Of a stretch of DNA of 64,000 bases, positions 40,527-49,641 are shown piece by piece. The position numbers and the translations under genes were made by a program. The notes below the pieces were generated by a model. That model worked only from the letters and a program-made list of their open reading frames with translations, made no database searches and was not told the DNA's origin. Numbering within the stretch: position 1 is the first letter of the stretch; each line of letters opens with the position of its first letter. This stretch comes from Paulinella micropora (Eukaryota > Cercozoa > Imbricatea > Euglyphida). The stretch spans positions 811,335 through 875,334 of the forward strand of contig BJOX01000042.1 in the NCBI GenBank assembly GCA_009731375.1, given 5' to 3'.

Positions 40527-41026
40527 TCAAACAGCACCCGATAAGCGGTCGATGGTGAGCCCGTAGAAGTTAGCAATGGCATCTATATTGTCCCACAACC
40601 TGAATAGTTTCAAAGAACCATCTGTGAACTCAACCACAAAAATTTCGGCTGTCTGTTCTTTTCGCAACTCAGACTTAAATCTGTTTAATTGGACGACAGG
40701 CGTCCCCGCATTCACGTGGCTGAAAAGTAAAGCAGTTCCGTTTTCCTTATCCAATTGTACCCAATATTTTCTATCGCTTATTATTGGACGATTTTTACGA
40801 TCGATAGGAACTTTGACTGGGGTTGATTTGTTGCCACCTAACTCCCTAGGAATGTTTCCTGAAACGATACGCCCGATCAACAGATCGCCAAAGTTTTCTC
40901 TAAATTCCTGCAAAAAACATTTTTGTGGAAATGGAACAAGCAAAAACATACCTTAACTTCAGAGTCTTCTTGGTGGGGTTGCTCTTGCTCCGTTGCTTCC
41001 TCTTGTGTGGATTGGATTGCCTCCAT
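40527..41026 (-). CDS. Spliced gene with a 44-nt GT-AG intron, unknown protein (151 residues)
   Basis: Exon 1 is 41026-40952 (MEAIQSTQEEATEQEQPHQE...), the intron is 40951-40908 (GTATG...TTTTTTGCAG), and exon 2 is 40907-40527. The join keeps frame (phase 0) and gives a sensible start, while the unspliced frame would start inside the intron. Exon 2 has a beta-rich domain with IGRIVSGNIPREL, KYWVQLDKENGTALLF and EIFVVEFTDGSLKLFRLWDN, somewhat like a Tudor/SH3-type or chromo-barrel domain. No family certain. Lies inside the right end of the element, so it is either cargo or a nested insertion. GC is higher than in neighbouring genes. Confidence 0.65.
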
Positions 41027-41303
41027 CTACGCACACACAAAAACAGCAAGGGTTTGGACTTCTCAACTTGGACACTTTGGGAATTCTGAAAAAGTCCAAG
41101 AATGAAAAAAAGAAACAGACAAAAACACGTGATAGAATTTGTGGAATTTCTGCTGACAATTTGAAATGCAGATAAAAAGGAAAAGCGAAAATTTTTTCAC
41201 ACCATAGACAGGAAAACACAAACTTTAGCCACATGGTGCAGTATTTTTTCTGCTTGCACCAACTCTGACACTGGACAACTTTTGGTGTTTATCAAGACTA
41301 ACA

Positions 41304-41768
41304 ATGAGCGAAAGTGATGAAGAAAGTGTGGAAAGAGAAGAACCAAACCGATGGTTTGAGAAACTAAAGGATAAACCTTACTTTGAAATAAATAGACTTA
41401 AGATACGAAATGAAACAAGAAATGAAATAATACAAAGCAGACTTGACGAGAATGAAAAAGAAAAGATTGAGTTGGAAAAACAAAAAAGAGACTGCGAAAA
41501 TAACGCAAATGCAATTGACGAAATACTTGCGAAACGAATGGGAGAAAGAGAAAGAAAAGACAAAATTGAACAAATGAAACGAGAAAAAAAGAGAGAAGAA
41601 GAACAAAAGAAGAAACAATTACGATTATTTGAACATTGGCTAAGTGCTGAAAATCAACCAATGGGAGTTGATGATGAGATAAAAGCACGAAAGATGATTG
41701 ATAGTGGAAAAACAACATCAGAAATAATTCAGACATATGAGAAATACAAAAGACAGAGAATTAATTGA
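41304..41768 (+). CDS. Highly charged helical protein, unknown, last gene before right repeat
   Basis: Intact 154-residue ORF starting MSESDEESVEREEPNRWFEK, with a long Lys/Glu/Arg coiled coil (about residues 45-110) and a helical C-terminus (DDEIKARKMIDSGKTTSEII). Ends about 200 bp before the right terminal repeat. The 41027-41303 interval upstream has no gene. Function unknown. Confidence 0.5.
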   Translation: MSESDEESVEREEPNRWFEKLKDKPYFEINRLKIRNETRNEIIQSRLDENEKEKIELEKQKRDCENNANAIDEILAKRMGERERKDKIEQMKREKKREEEQKKKQLRLFEHWLSAENQPMGVDDEIKARKMIDSGKTTSEIIQTYEKYKRQRIN

Positions 41769-41970
41769 AGTAGTAGTTTTTACTACTAACTCCTTTTGCG
41801 CATAGGAATATAAACTAGTGCGTATTTAATTTTAAAAAAACTGGGTGAAAGCACTCTTTGTTTGCAAAGGAATTTTATCTACCATACTTGATGTGTGTGT
41901 GTGGTAGGTGGTTGAACTGGAGTTGCTTCTAAATAGGAAGACGAAAAAGGTCAATTTAATGATACATTCA

Positions 41971-42113
41971 TTTTTCTCTAAGTGTGCTGTAGAATGCTAT
42001 TTGTCTGTTTTTGTTTCTTTGTTTTTCTAATCAATATGAGGGCTACAACAACCTGGAAGTGTCGAGAATTTGATAAAACTCGCGACACCTTCTAGGTTAT
42101 CCACTACTTATAC
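41971..42113 (-). repeat. Right terminal inverted repeat
   Basis: Reverse-complement partner of the left repeat, including its internal palindrome (about 42044-42105: CAACCTGGAAGTGTCGAGAA pairing with CGCGACACCTTCTAGGTT). It is followed after about 50 bp by purine-rich minisatellite. Confidence 0.93.
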
Positions 42114-42164
42114 AATTTGTTTTTGATTTATTTTAAAAAAGTCAACACACAAACTATTTTACTC

Positions 42165-42600
42165 AGAGAGGGAGAGAGAGAGAGAAAAGAAACGAAAAAG
42201 AAAAGACAGAGGCAGAGAAAAAGAAAAGAAAGTAAAATAGAAAGAAAAGAACAAATAAAAGAAAAGAAAGAAAAGAGAGAAAGGAATGATTACCAAGTGT
42301 AAGGGCAAGAGAAAGAGAAAAGACAAGAAAGAGAGAAAAGAAAAAAGGTGGAAAGAAAAGAGAAAAAGAAAGGAAAGAAAAGAAAGGAGAGAAATAACAA
42401 AGAAAAGAAAGGAGAGAAATAACAAAGAAAAGAAAAGAGAGAAGGCCATGATTACCAAGTGTAAGGGCAAGAAAGAGAAAATTAAAAAAAGGCTGAAAGA
42501 AGAGAAAACAAAGAGAGAGAGAGAGAGAGAGAGATCGAAAGAAAGAAACGAAAGAGAAGAAAGAGAAGAAAGAGAACAAAAAGAAAAAAGAATGATACTA
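42165..42600 (+). repeat. Purine-rich minisatellite, left arm
   Basis: A GA/AAAG-rich tract in which GATTACCAAGTGTAAGGGCA occurs at 42288 and 42450 (162 bp apart). Low-complexity frames across it should not be read as genes. The same word occurs reversed at 43030-43670. Confidence 0.85.
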
Positions 42601-42832
42601 GGGGGCACCACTCACCAATTCTTCCAGGCTGCCTTTTTTGTAAACAGATTTTTGGCCGGACAGCTGCGTGCTTCCTGTTGGGTGCAAAAATTCAAACTGG
42701 CCAAGGGTCGTTGGTAGGTGTTTGTTCTTGCTATCTTCACCATGTTGTGTGTCACAGGTACGTCGACATCTCATCCGACTCAAGAACAGGTCAGAACTCA
42801 TGTCTTTTCGGCTTTTCTTTGTTGAATCTTTT

Positions 42833-42865
42833 TTTTTTTTTTTTTTTTTTTTTCCAGCCAGAGAG

Positions 42866-42928
<63 letters not shown>

Positions 42929-43780
42929 ACAAAGTCTCTCTCTGTCTCGTCTTCTTGCTTGCTTCTTTCCATTTTTTCTTTTGTGTTCTCTTTCTTTTTT
43001 CTTTTCTTTTTTCTTTCTTTCTTTCTTTTGCCCTCATACTTTGTAATCCTTCCTTTCTTTCTTTTCTCTCTTTTCTTTCTTCCTCTCTTTTCTCTTTTCT
43101 CTCTTTTCTTTTTTATTTTCTTTCTGTTGTTCTCTTTCTTCTCTTCTCTTTCGTTTCTTTCTTTCTTTCTTTCGATCTCTTTCTCTCTCTCTCTCTTTCT
43201 TTCTTTCTTTTCTTTCCTTTCTTTTTTCTCTTTTCTTTCCACCTTTTTTTTTTTCTCTTTCTCTTGCCCACACTTGGTAATCCTTCTCGCTTTTCTTTTC
43301 TTTGTCTTTTCTCTCCTTTCTTTTTTCTCTTTTCTTTCCTTCTTTTTTCTTTCCTCTCTTTTTCTTGCCCTTACACTTGGTAATCCTTCCTTTCTCTCTT
43401 TTGCTTCTTCTTTTCTTTTCTTTGATCTTTTCTTTCTTTTTTACTTTCTTTTCTTTTTCTCTGCCTCTGCCTGTCTTTTCTTTTTCGTTTTCTTTTCTCT
43501 CCCAGTCTCCCTCTCTTGAGTTTTTTTCTTTTTCTATTGCCCTTACACTTGATAATCCTTCCTTTCTTTTCTTTGTCAGTTCTTTTCTCTCTCTCTCTCT
43601 CTCTTGGATTTCTTCAAGTTCTTTCCTTTCTTTTTTTTCCGCCTTTTTTTTCTGCCCTTACACTTGGTTATCATTCCTTACTCTCTTTTCTTTTTTATTT
43701 TTTACTTTCTTTCTTTCTCTCTGCCTCTCTGCCTGTCTTTTTCGTTTCTTTCTTTTCTCTCCTGTTGAAAATCAAGTTTG
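42833..43780 (-). repeat. Pyrimidine-rich minisatellite, right arm
   Basis: T-run, (CT)n and (AC)n tracts up to 42930, then pyrimidine-rich DNA in which GCCCTTACACTTGGTAATCC (reverse complement of the left word) recurs near 43030, 43265, 43367, 43539 and 43655 with small changes. The 42601-42832 spacer between the arms is unique sequence with no gene seen. Confidence 0.85.
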
Positions 43781-43810
43781 TCATTAAATTAAATAAACAG
43801 GATATTTACT

Positions 43811-43873
43811 TTAACCCTTAACCGGTTTCAATCCCCAAAAGTGGCTTCAATCCCCAAAAGTGGTTTGAATTTT
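43811..43873 (+). repeat. piggyBac left end with TTAA
   Basis: TTAA followed by CCCTTAACCGGTTTCAATCC and a second copy of the AATCCCCAAAAGTGG word 18 bp later. Confidence 0.9.
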
Positions 43874-44093
43874 TGAGTTGAATAAAAACATAAATACCAA
43901 TCGAAACAAGCTGTACTACGCTGCAAATTTAATATTTACGTGTTGGGGAAGCTATCTGTGAAAACCAGAATGTCATAGCTTTTATAGAAGTGACTTAAAT
44001 ATGAAACTGAAACCAGGCACCAATCACTTTTTTTCACGAATTTTCGTTGCCTTTTTTTACGTGGCGAGGACATTTTTTTTTTTTTTCAACATC

Positions 44094-44395
44094 ATGTCTG
44101 CGCACCAAGAGCTTCTCACAGTCAGTGTGCGTCTTCCGGTCAGGGAATTTTGTGAGGCTTATGCCAAACAAAAATGGCCTGATGACTGGAAGACGAGGAA
44201 GATTGAGGGTACTGTTTCTCGACAGTATGGTCGTACAAAAGACAAGTTTTGAATGAAGTGGGATGCGGAGGATGAAGACGATTCCATGATGATTGCTTCG
44301 GAGATTATCAATACAGAATTGAAGGGAGTGGCTCTGCCGATAACGGCATACTTGGGCAAGGCCAGGAAATCGACGGAGATGCCAAAAATGCAATA
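44094..44395 (+). CDS. Probable 5' coding part of the piggyBac transposase gene
   Basis: ATG 44094 opens MSAHQELLTVSVRLPVREFC and continues QKWPDDWKTRKIEGTVSRQY to TGA at 44250-44252, after which the same frame reads KWDAEDEDDSMMIASEI and IPITAYLGKA-like residues to TAA 44395. In many piggyBac genes an N-terminal DNA-interaction segment precedes the catalytic core. Between here and 44780 no single frame is open, so introns, frameshifts or an in-frame stop separate it from the core. Confidence 0.4.
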
Positions 44396-44779
44396 AATGC
44401 TGGGTAGACTTGTTTTTCTTGAACCTCGAATTTTTCTTGTGATGTCGAATGGTTTCTCTGCGTGTTTGCAGTGAGGACTGCTTGATACCCAGCGACCCTG
44501 ATGACGATGACTATGTGTACCTATCCCTACCTGGTTTCAGCTATTTTGTGCAATTTGCTTCTGTTTTGTTGTCGGCCAAGGACGATGCTGGAAGTATAGT
44601 AGATTTCTGTACTTCCATACATGTATCGGCGTTGGCTGTCAGTATTCCTTATTGTACTGTTTTCCAACAGACCGCCAGAGTCGGGGGATGAGTCGGGTAG
44701 TTGAAGAGGATCAAAAAGAAGGAGATATGAACAACAAACGAGCCACTCATCCCAGCGACTCACTTGTCAGTGACGATGA

Positions 44780-46477
44780 TGCGAAGAAGATGAGGGGTCT
44801 GGTGAAGACGAGGAGGAGGATCCGGCACTAGGGATTGACGAAGGCGATAGCCTACCTGCCAGTGAGTTCAAAGATGTCAAAGAATGGAAGGTGGGTGTTG
44901 CACCTCCTCGTGTGCTTCCGGCATTCGAAGGGCAGTCCAGGGCATCACTTTCTGTGCGTTCCCCCGACCTCCTCAGTATGGTGGATATTTTCTTTATGTT
45001 CTTACCCACGCAATTCTGGCAGAATGTCACAAGAAACACCAACAAGTATGCAACCTGGAAACGTAATCTCAACCCCTCAGAGCGTCAGCGGCCTTGGGTA
45101 CCCGTGACACTATCTGACATACTTTCATTTTTGGCGATCCTTATAATGATGGGGGTGATGGGGTTGCCTGCTGAAACAGATTATTGGATTGGCGCTGTGT
45201 CAGACTTCTGGCAGTGGCCAGACCTTGCAAGCATCATGGGGTACGTGAGGTATCAGAATATCAAACGTTATTTTCATCTCACTGACCCCCGTCTGGCAGC
45301 TCCTCGTGACTCCCCTCAGTATGACAAACTTTTCAATGTTCGAGTCTTTATTGAGATTATACAAGAAAATTTTCCTAGGCTGTGGGAATTGGGTCAGTGG
45401 GTGTCAATCGACGAGGGAATGATCCCTTTTAAAGGGCGTACCTACCTCAGGCAATACTTACCGAAAAAACCCATCAAATGGGGATTCAAACTGTTTGCTC
45501 TGTGCTGTTCAGTAACAGGCTATTTTTATACGCTGCTTTGTTATGAGGGTGAGGGAACGGTGCAGGACGATTCTGGGCACGGAATGACGTATGCAGTTGT
45601 TATGAAGCTTTTAGACCTAGCCGGCATCGACCAAAGCGGCAGGATCATCGCTTTAGATAGGTTTTACACAGGGCTGCAGTTGTTTTTTGACTGTGTCCTA
45701 AAGAGGGGCATCAACTGCATTGGCACTGTTGTCAAACCCAGGCTGAGGGCGGCAAAGGAGCTACTGGACGAAGTCAAGAAGAATAGTGACCGGGGCACGT
45801 CCGCAATGGCCACTTGGAGTCATAACGGAGTCACTATGCATGCTGTTGCTTGGAAAGACACCCAGGTGGTTTATTTTTTGTCAACTGTGTTGGGGGGTAC
45901 CATGAGCCACGTCGAAAGGAGGCTGCATGGGGGGGGTGGAGCTACGGTTCCAGTGAATTGTTTTGAAATTTGCAAGACATACACTCAGCACATGGGCGGC
46001 GTTGATACAGGCGATCAGTTACGACTTCGTTACGGAGTTGAGAAGGCGGTAAGATTCAACAAGCCTTGGTTCAAGTTATTTGCGGGTTTGTTAGATGTTG
46101 CGGTTACAAACACAACTATCATCTACAAACAGTTTCATGAAGAAAAAACACGCAAAGACATGCTCAAGGAACTTATTGAGGGTTTGGTGTCTTATGCGGG
46201 GCTTTTTGGAGGTTCTAGGAGCGCAGCGAGGGGCAAGCGTGTGATATGCCCTGGCCATTTGGTAAGTCTTACAAACGAGGCGAGTGATGGTAAGCGCGGC
46301 GCGGGTAAGCAGAACTCGGTTTGTTGTGCGGTGTGTGCTAGTAATGGAATCCGCAAGCGTACCAGTGCTTATTGCAGCGATTGTCGCTATTTTTTTTGCA
46401 AAACTGGAGAATGTTTTCCGTGGCACACAATCAATCATTTCGTTCCATCTGGGAAATGTAAGAGGCAGCCGTTGTGA
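44780..46477 (+). CDS. piggyBac-family transposase (DDD core and C-terminal zinc finger)
   Basis: Cuts and pastes the element into TTAA sites. The frame is open from 44780 with an acidic leader (about EDEEEDPALGIDEGDS) and the conserved body after 44960: FWQNVTRNTNKYATWKR, DLASIMGYVRYQNIKRYFHL, VSIDEGMIPFKGRT (first Asp), IIALDRFYTGLQLFFD (second Asp), HMGGVDTGDQLRLRYGVEK (third Asp, the GGVD-DQ block). The C-terminus is a Cys-rich zinc-binding domain (CCAVCASNG, CSDCRYFFC, CFPWHTINHF). The core has no internal stop. Whether an upstream exon (44094) is part of the product is not settled. Confidence 0.9.
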   Translation, partial: CEEDEGSGEDEEEDPALGIDEGDSLPASEFKDVKEWKVGVAPPRVLPAFEGQSRASLSVRSPDLLSMVDIFFMFLPTQFWQNVTRNTNKYATWKRNLNPSERQRPWVPVTLSDILSFLAILIMMGVMGLPAETDYWIGAVSDFWQWPDLASIMGYVRYQNIKRYFHLTDPRLAAPRDSPQYDKLFNVRVFIEIIQENFPRLWELGQWVSIDEGMIPFKGRTYLRQYLPKKPIKWGFKLFALCCSVTGYFYTLLCYEGEGTVQDDSGHGMTYAVVMKLLDLAGIDQSGRIIALDRFYTGLQLFFDCVLKRGINCIGTVVKPRLRAAKELLDEVKKNSDRGTSAMATWSHNGVTMHAVAWKDTQVVYFLSTVLGGTMSHVERRLHGGGGATVPVNCFEICKTYTQHMGGVDTGDQLRLRYGVEKAVRFNKPWFKLFAGLLDVAVTNTTIIYKQFHEEKTRKDMLKELIEGLVSYAGLFGGSRSAARGKRVICPGHLVSLTNEASDGKRGAGKQNSVCCAVCASNGIRKRTSAYCSDCRYFFCKTGECFPWHTINHFVPSGKCKRQPL

Positions 46478-46604
46478 CAGTGATTGTCAAGGTTTTATTG
46501 GTTATTAAAGAACGGTTTTTTTACACAATTAGCTTCCACCGGGTTTAATTCAATTGAATTTAATAATATAACTGTCAAAACCACAAATAGGGATTAAAAA
46601 ACTT

Positions 46605-46670
46605 GAAATTGGGTCGGATCCCCAAACGTGGCTTTAGATCCCCAAAAGTGGCAAACCGGTTAAGGGTTAA
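46605..46670 (-). repeat. piggyBac right end with TTAA
   Basis: GATCCCCAAACGTGGC and GATCCCCAAAAGTGGC precede AAACCGGTTAAGGG and the TTAA. Read in reverse complement it starts CCCTTAACCGGTTT, the same 14 bases as the left end. Confidence 0.9.
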
Positions 46671-46724
46671 TAAATAGTGGCTGGGACTTCATGGGGGCGG
46701 GATAATAAGGGTAGGTATGAGAAT

Positions 46725-47340
46725 AAATGTTAAAACCCTGGATTTATAATCACAAAATCATGAATAAAATCTTGGATGCAAGATAAAAATTTTAACTAGT
46801 GATTTTAAATCTCGAGTCCATGATTACAAATCCTGATACACAGATTTGAAATCTTGATTTAAGAAAATAATCTTGGAAAAGTGATTTAAATCTTGGTAAC
46901 AAGGCGTAAAATCTTGGGAACCTTTGGTTTCTTACGTCTCTTAAGTCACTATCAAGTGATTAAAAATCATGATTACAAGATTTTTTATCCTGATTCTCTA
47001 GATTCAGTGAAACAATTTATTGAAGCCATGATTTTAAATCTTGCTATTAAGATAAATTATCTTGGCTTCAAGATTTTTAAATCTTGATATAATATCAAGA
47101 TAAAATCTCGGGAACGTGATTTTTAATCTTGGAATAACAATCTCGGACCCAAGATTTGAAATGACAGGTCAGAGATTTTTATCCCGGGTTCAAGATTGCA
47201 ATCACAGTCCAAGATCGTAAATCACTGGTCCGACCTATTTTCCCGGAATTATTATAAGTTTAAATCGTGACCGTCCGGGATTTTGAAGGGGGTTTTCCAA
47301 GATTTTAAGGTCGTCCGAGATTTTTCTTGTCCCGGTAGTG
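46725..47340. repeat. Degenerate tandem satellite, unit about 20 bp, about 30 copies
   Basis: The stretch can be parsed into units of 19-22 bp resembling ATTTAAATCTTGGTAACAAG, for example near 46860, 46880 and 46900 and again at 47030-47070. Units differ by up to half their bases, so copies look old. It begins about 55 bp after the piggyBac end. No gene seen. Confidence 0.75.
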
Positions 47341-47378
47341 TCTGTCTATCTATATCTATCTATCTATCTATCTACTAG
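47341..47378 (+). repeat. (TATC)n microsatellite
   Basis: About nine TATC/TCTA tetranucleotides directly after the degenerate satellite. Confidence 0.9.
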
Positions 47379-47642
47379 AAAATGCCCCATCGTTTAGCCC
47401 TGTAGTTTATCAGTTTATTTATAAAATATTTATTTCAAAATAATTTAATAATTATAAATTTCCACTATGGAATATTGATATTAAAAGCGCTAAATATTCA
47501 TATGTATACATACAGGTACCAGCCATGTTATAATTAGAATGAGGCGATGCCTGATTAAAATCTGTGTCATTTGGTGGCCAAACTGCCAAACTCATGGACC
47601 GAACTGTTTCAAAAGAAAATTTTTGGTTTTAATTATATTTCA
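47379..47642. other. AT-rich interval, probable intron or 5' flank of the CxxC gene
   Basis: No gene. It ends in TTTTAATTATATTTCAG at 47642, a good splice acceptor (pyrimidine-rich then CAG), after which GC-rich coding sequence begins at once. Confidence 0.5.
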
Positions 47643-49441
47643 GCTCCTGACGTCGGCGGTCCGGGAGACGCTGCAGGTGGAGGCGGACGCGTGTGTCTTC
47701 AAAGTACCAGTCAGGGCGTACCAGGAGTTCTGCCGGGGGTTGGCCCAAGCCCGGCGGGAGCTGGGGGATACCGTCCTGGACCCGCAGAGCGTCCAGCTGT
47801 CCATGGAGGGTGCCCCGCCAGGCGAGGCGGAAATCTTGTTTTACGCCGTGGGGCTAGTGCCCCTCAAGGCGGCCGAGGAGGTGATGCGGGGGGCGCCGAA
47901 GCCTGTTCCCGAGGGCCAGGCCAGCGTCACTCTGCCGTGGATCTGCGTCAGCTGTGACGCGGCGCGGGAGCCCTCCCGCAGCACCACCTTTGTGTGCCAC
48001 AGCTGCCTGCGGCAGAGGCAGCCACCGCCGGGGGGCGGGCAATCTGCCCCCGCGGGGGCGCCCGAGGAGGTTTCTGTCTCGCGCAGCACCACCTTTGTGT
48101 GTAACAGCTGCTTGCGGCAGGTGCCACCGCCAGGGGACGGGCGGTCTGCCCCCGCGGGCGCGCCCGAGGAGCGCTCGGTCTCGCGCAGCACCACCTTTGT
48201 GTGTAACAGCTGCTTAGTAATACGGCAGGTGCCACAGCCGGGGGGCGGGCAGCCCGCCCCCGCGGGCGCGCCCGAGGAGCGCTCGGTCTCGGCCTCGCGC
48301 AGCACCACCTTCAGGTGTGATAGCTGCGTGCGGAAGCTGCGAGAACAGGAGCCCCCCCAGCAGCACAGACCGCCGGCGGAGGCGGAGGGGAGCGCGTCGG
48401 TGTTCTACTGCAAGGCGTGTCGGACGCAGCAGCCAGCGACAGAGGCGGAGCTACGACCTGCCAGCAGCACCAGCCGCTGGCGTAGACAGACCCCAGGGAG
48501 TCGTCCGTCATCTGGACGACCTGCCAGGAGCACCGGGCCCAGGCTAAATCCGAGAAGCAGCCGTCTGTCTGCACGGAGTGCTGCCTGATGCAGCAGCCGA
48601 CGCAGGCCGGCCCCGACGAGCAGCTGTCTGTCTGCACAGCGTGCCGGCAAGTGCAGCAGCCGCAGCAGGCGCAGGCGGAGCCCAGCCGGTCGTGGACTGT
48701 CTGCACAGCGTGCCGGCAAGTGCAGCCGCAGCAGGCGCAGGCGGAGCCCAGCCAGTCGTGGACTGTCTGCACAGCGTGCCGGCAAGTGCAGCAGCCGCAG
48801 CAGGCGCAGGCAGAGCCCAGCCAGTCGTGGACTGTCTGCACAGCGTGCCGGCAAGTGCAGCAGCAGCAGGCGCAGCAGCCGCAGGCGGAGCCCAGCCAGC
48901 CCTCCTGTCTGCACAGCGTGCTGGCACGTGCAGCAGCCGCAGCAGGCGCAGCAGCCGCAGGCGGAGCCCAGCCAGTCGTGGACTGTCTGTACAGCGTGCC
49001 TGCAAGTGCAGCCGCAGCAGCCGCAGCAGGCGCAGGCGGAGCCGCAGCAGGCGCAGGCGGAGCCCAGCCAGCCCTCCTCTGTCTGCACAGCGTGCTGGCA
49101 CGTGCAGCAGCCGCAGCAGGCGGAGCCCAGCCAGCCCTCCTCTGTATGCACAGTGTGCTGGCACGTGCAGCAGCCGCAGCAGGCGCAGCAGGCGCAGGCT
49201 CAGCCCGTGTGTGGCCCCCNNNNNNNNNNGTGCGTGGGCCCCCCCCTGCCCAGCGCACGGACGGCGCGGCAGCGGCACACCCGGAGGTGGCGGCTCAGCG
49301 CCTAGCCTCTGCTTGGACGCCCCCCCCCCTCCCCGATACCGCCGCGTACGCCCCCGGCCCGTCGGCACCCCCGGCGCCCCCAGCGTACGTCCCCTCCTCG
49401 TCGAATTACTACTCCTACTGGGCGCAGCAGCTGGCGTGCTA
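47643..49441 (+). CDS. Protein built of many CxxC modules with Gln/Pro-rich linkers
   Basis: Starts after the acceptor at 47642 (LLTSAVRETLQVEADACVFK...). A first globular part to about residue 95 is unknown. Then modules repeat: WICVSCDAAREPSR, RSTTFVCHSCLRQ, RSTTFVCNSCLRQ, RSTTFVCNSCLVIRQ, RSTTFRCDSCVRK, SVFYCKACRTQQ. Downstream, after a shift near 48440, modules SVCTACRQVQ/WTVCTACRQVQ repeat about every 30 residues, with QQPQQAQAEPSQ linkers, and a further shift near 48900 continues in SVCTACWHVQQ style to the gap at 49220. After the gap, the last part ends at 49441. At least thirteen CxxC pairs suggest a zinc-binding chain. Resembles no family I know by name. Confidence 0.65.
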
Positions 49442-49473
49442 AAAACCGTGGCGTCTGTGTCGGTGTGCGGGCG

Positions 49474-49493
49474 AAAGAGAGAGAGAGAGAGAG

Positions 49494-49526
<33 letters not shown>

Positions 49527-49545
49527 AAGCAAGAGAGAGAGAGAG
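49474..49545 (+). repeat. (GA)n microsatellite
   Basis: GAGA tract with rare CAAG interruptions just after the CxxC gene. Confidence 0.9.
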
Positions 49546-49641
49546 ACTCCCTCGTACGGGCTCGGCCGGCGTCGGTCAGTACCTGCCAACCTCTGAGTTT
49601 GGTTTTCTTTTATTTAAAAACTGGTGCAGCACCTCGTGTAC

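Larger units (their letters stand above)
21161..42113. mobile_element. Polinton-like virus / Maverick-type integrated element
   Basis: An AT-rich block of about 20.95 kb between imperfect inverted repeats. It encodes the defining set for this class: family-B DNA polymerase, rve integrase, FtsK/HerA-type packaging ATPase, adenain-like protease, and jelly-roll capsid candidates (large and small). It also has an S74 tail fibre, a Dam-type methyltransferase and about ten small unknown genes. Size and content fit Polintons and Polinton-like viruses; virophages share several modules but have different polymerases or integrases in many lineages. The middle genes lie on one strand with overlaps or short spacers. 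Several genes are split by frameshifts or stops, so this copy may not be able to produce virions. Confidence 0.92.
43815..46666 (+). mobile_element. piggyBac-type DNA transposon, complete
   Basis: 2,852 bp between two TTAA target copies (43811-43814 and 46667-46670), the hallmark of piggyBac. Ends begin CCCTTAACCGGTTT and are inverted. Near each end lie two direct copies of ATCCCCAAAAGTGGC (left near 43832 and 43850) or slight variants (right near 46618 and 46638), likely transposase-binding sites. It contains a transposase ORF with all catalytic residues, so it could be recently active. Confidence 0.92.

Noticed and set aside
42118-43790. Long Ser/Leu/Phe or Lys/Glu/Arg open frames
   Set aside because: They arise from purine/pyrimidine low-complexity tracts that keep several frames open on both strands at once.
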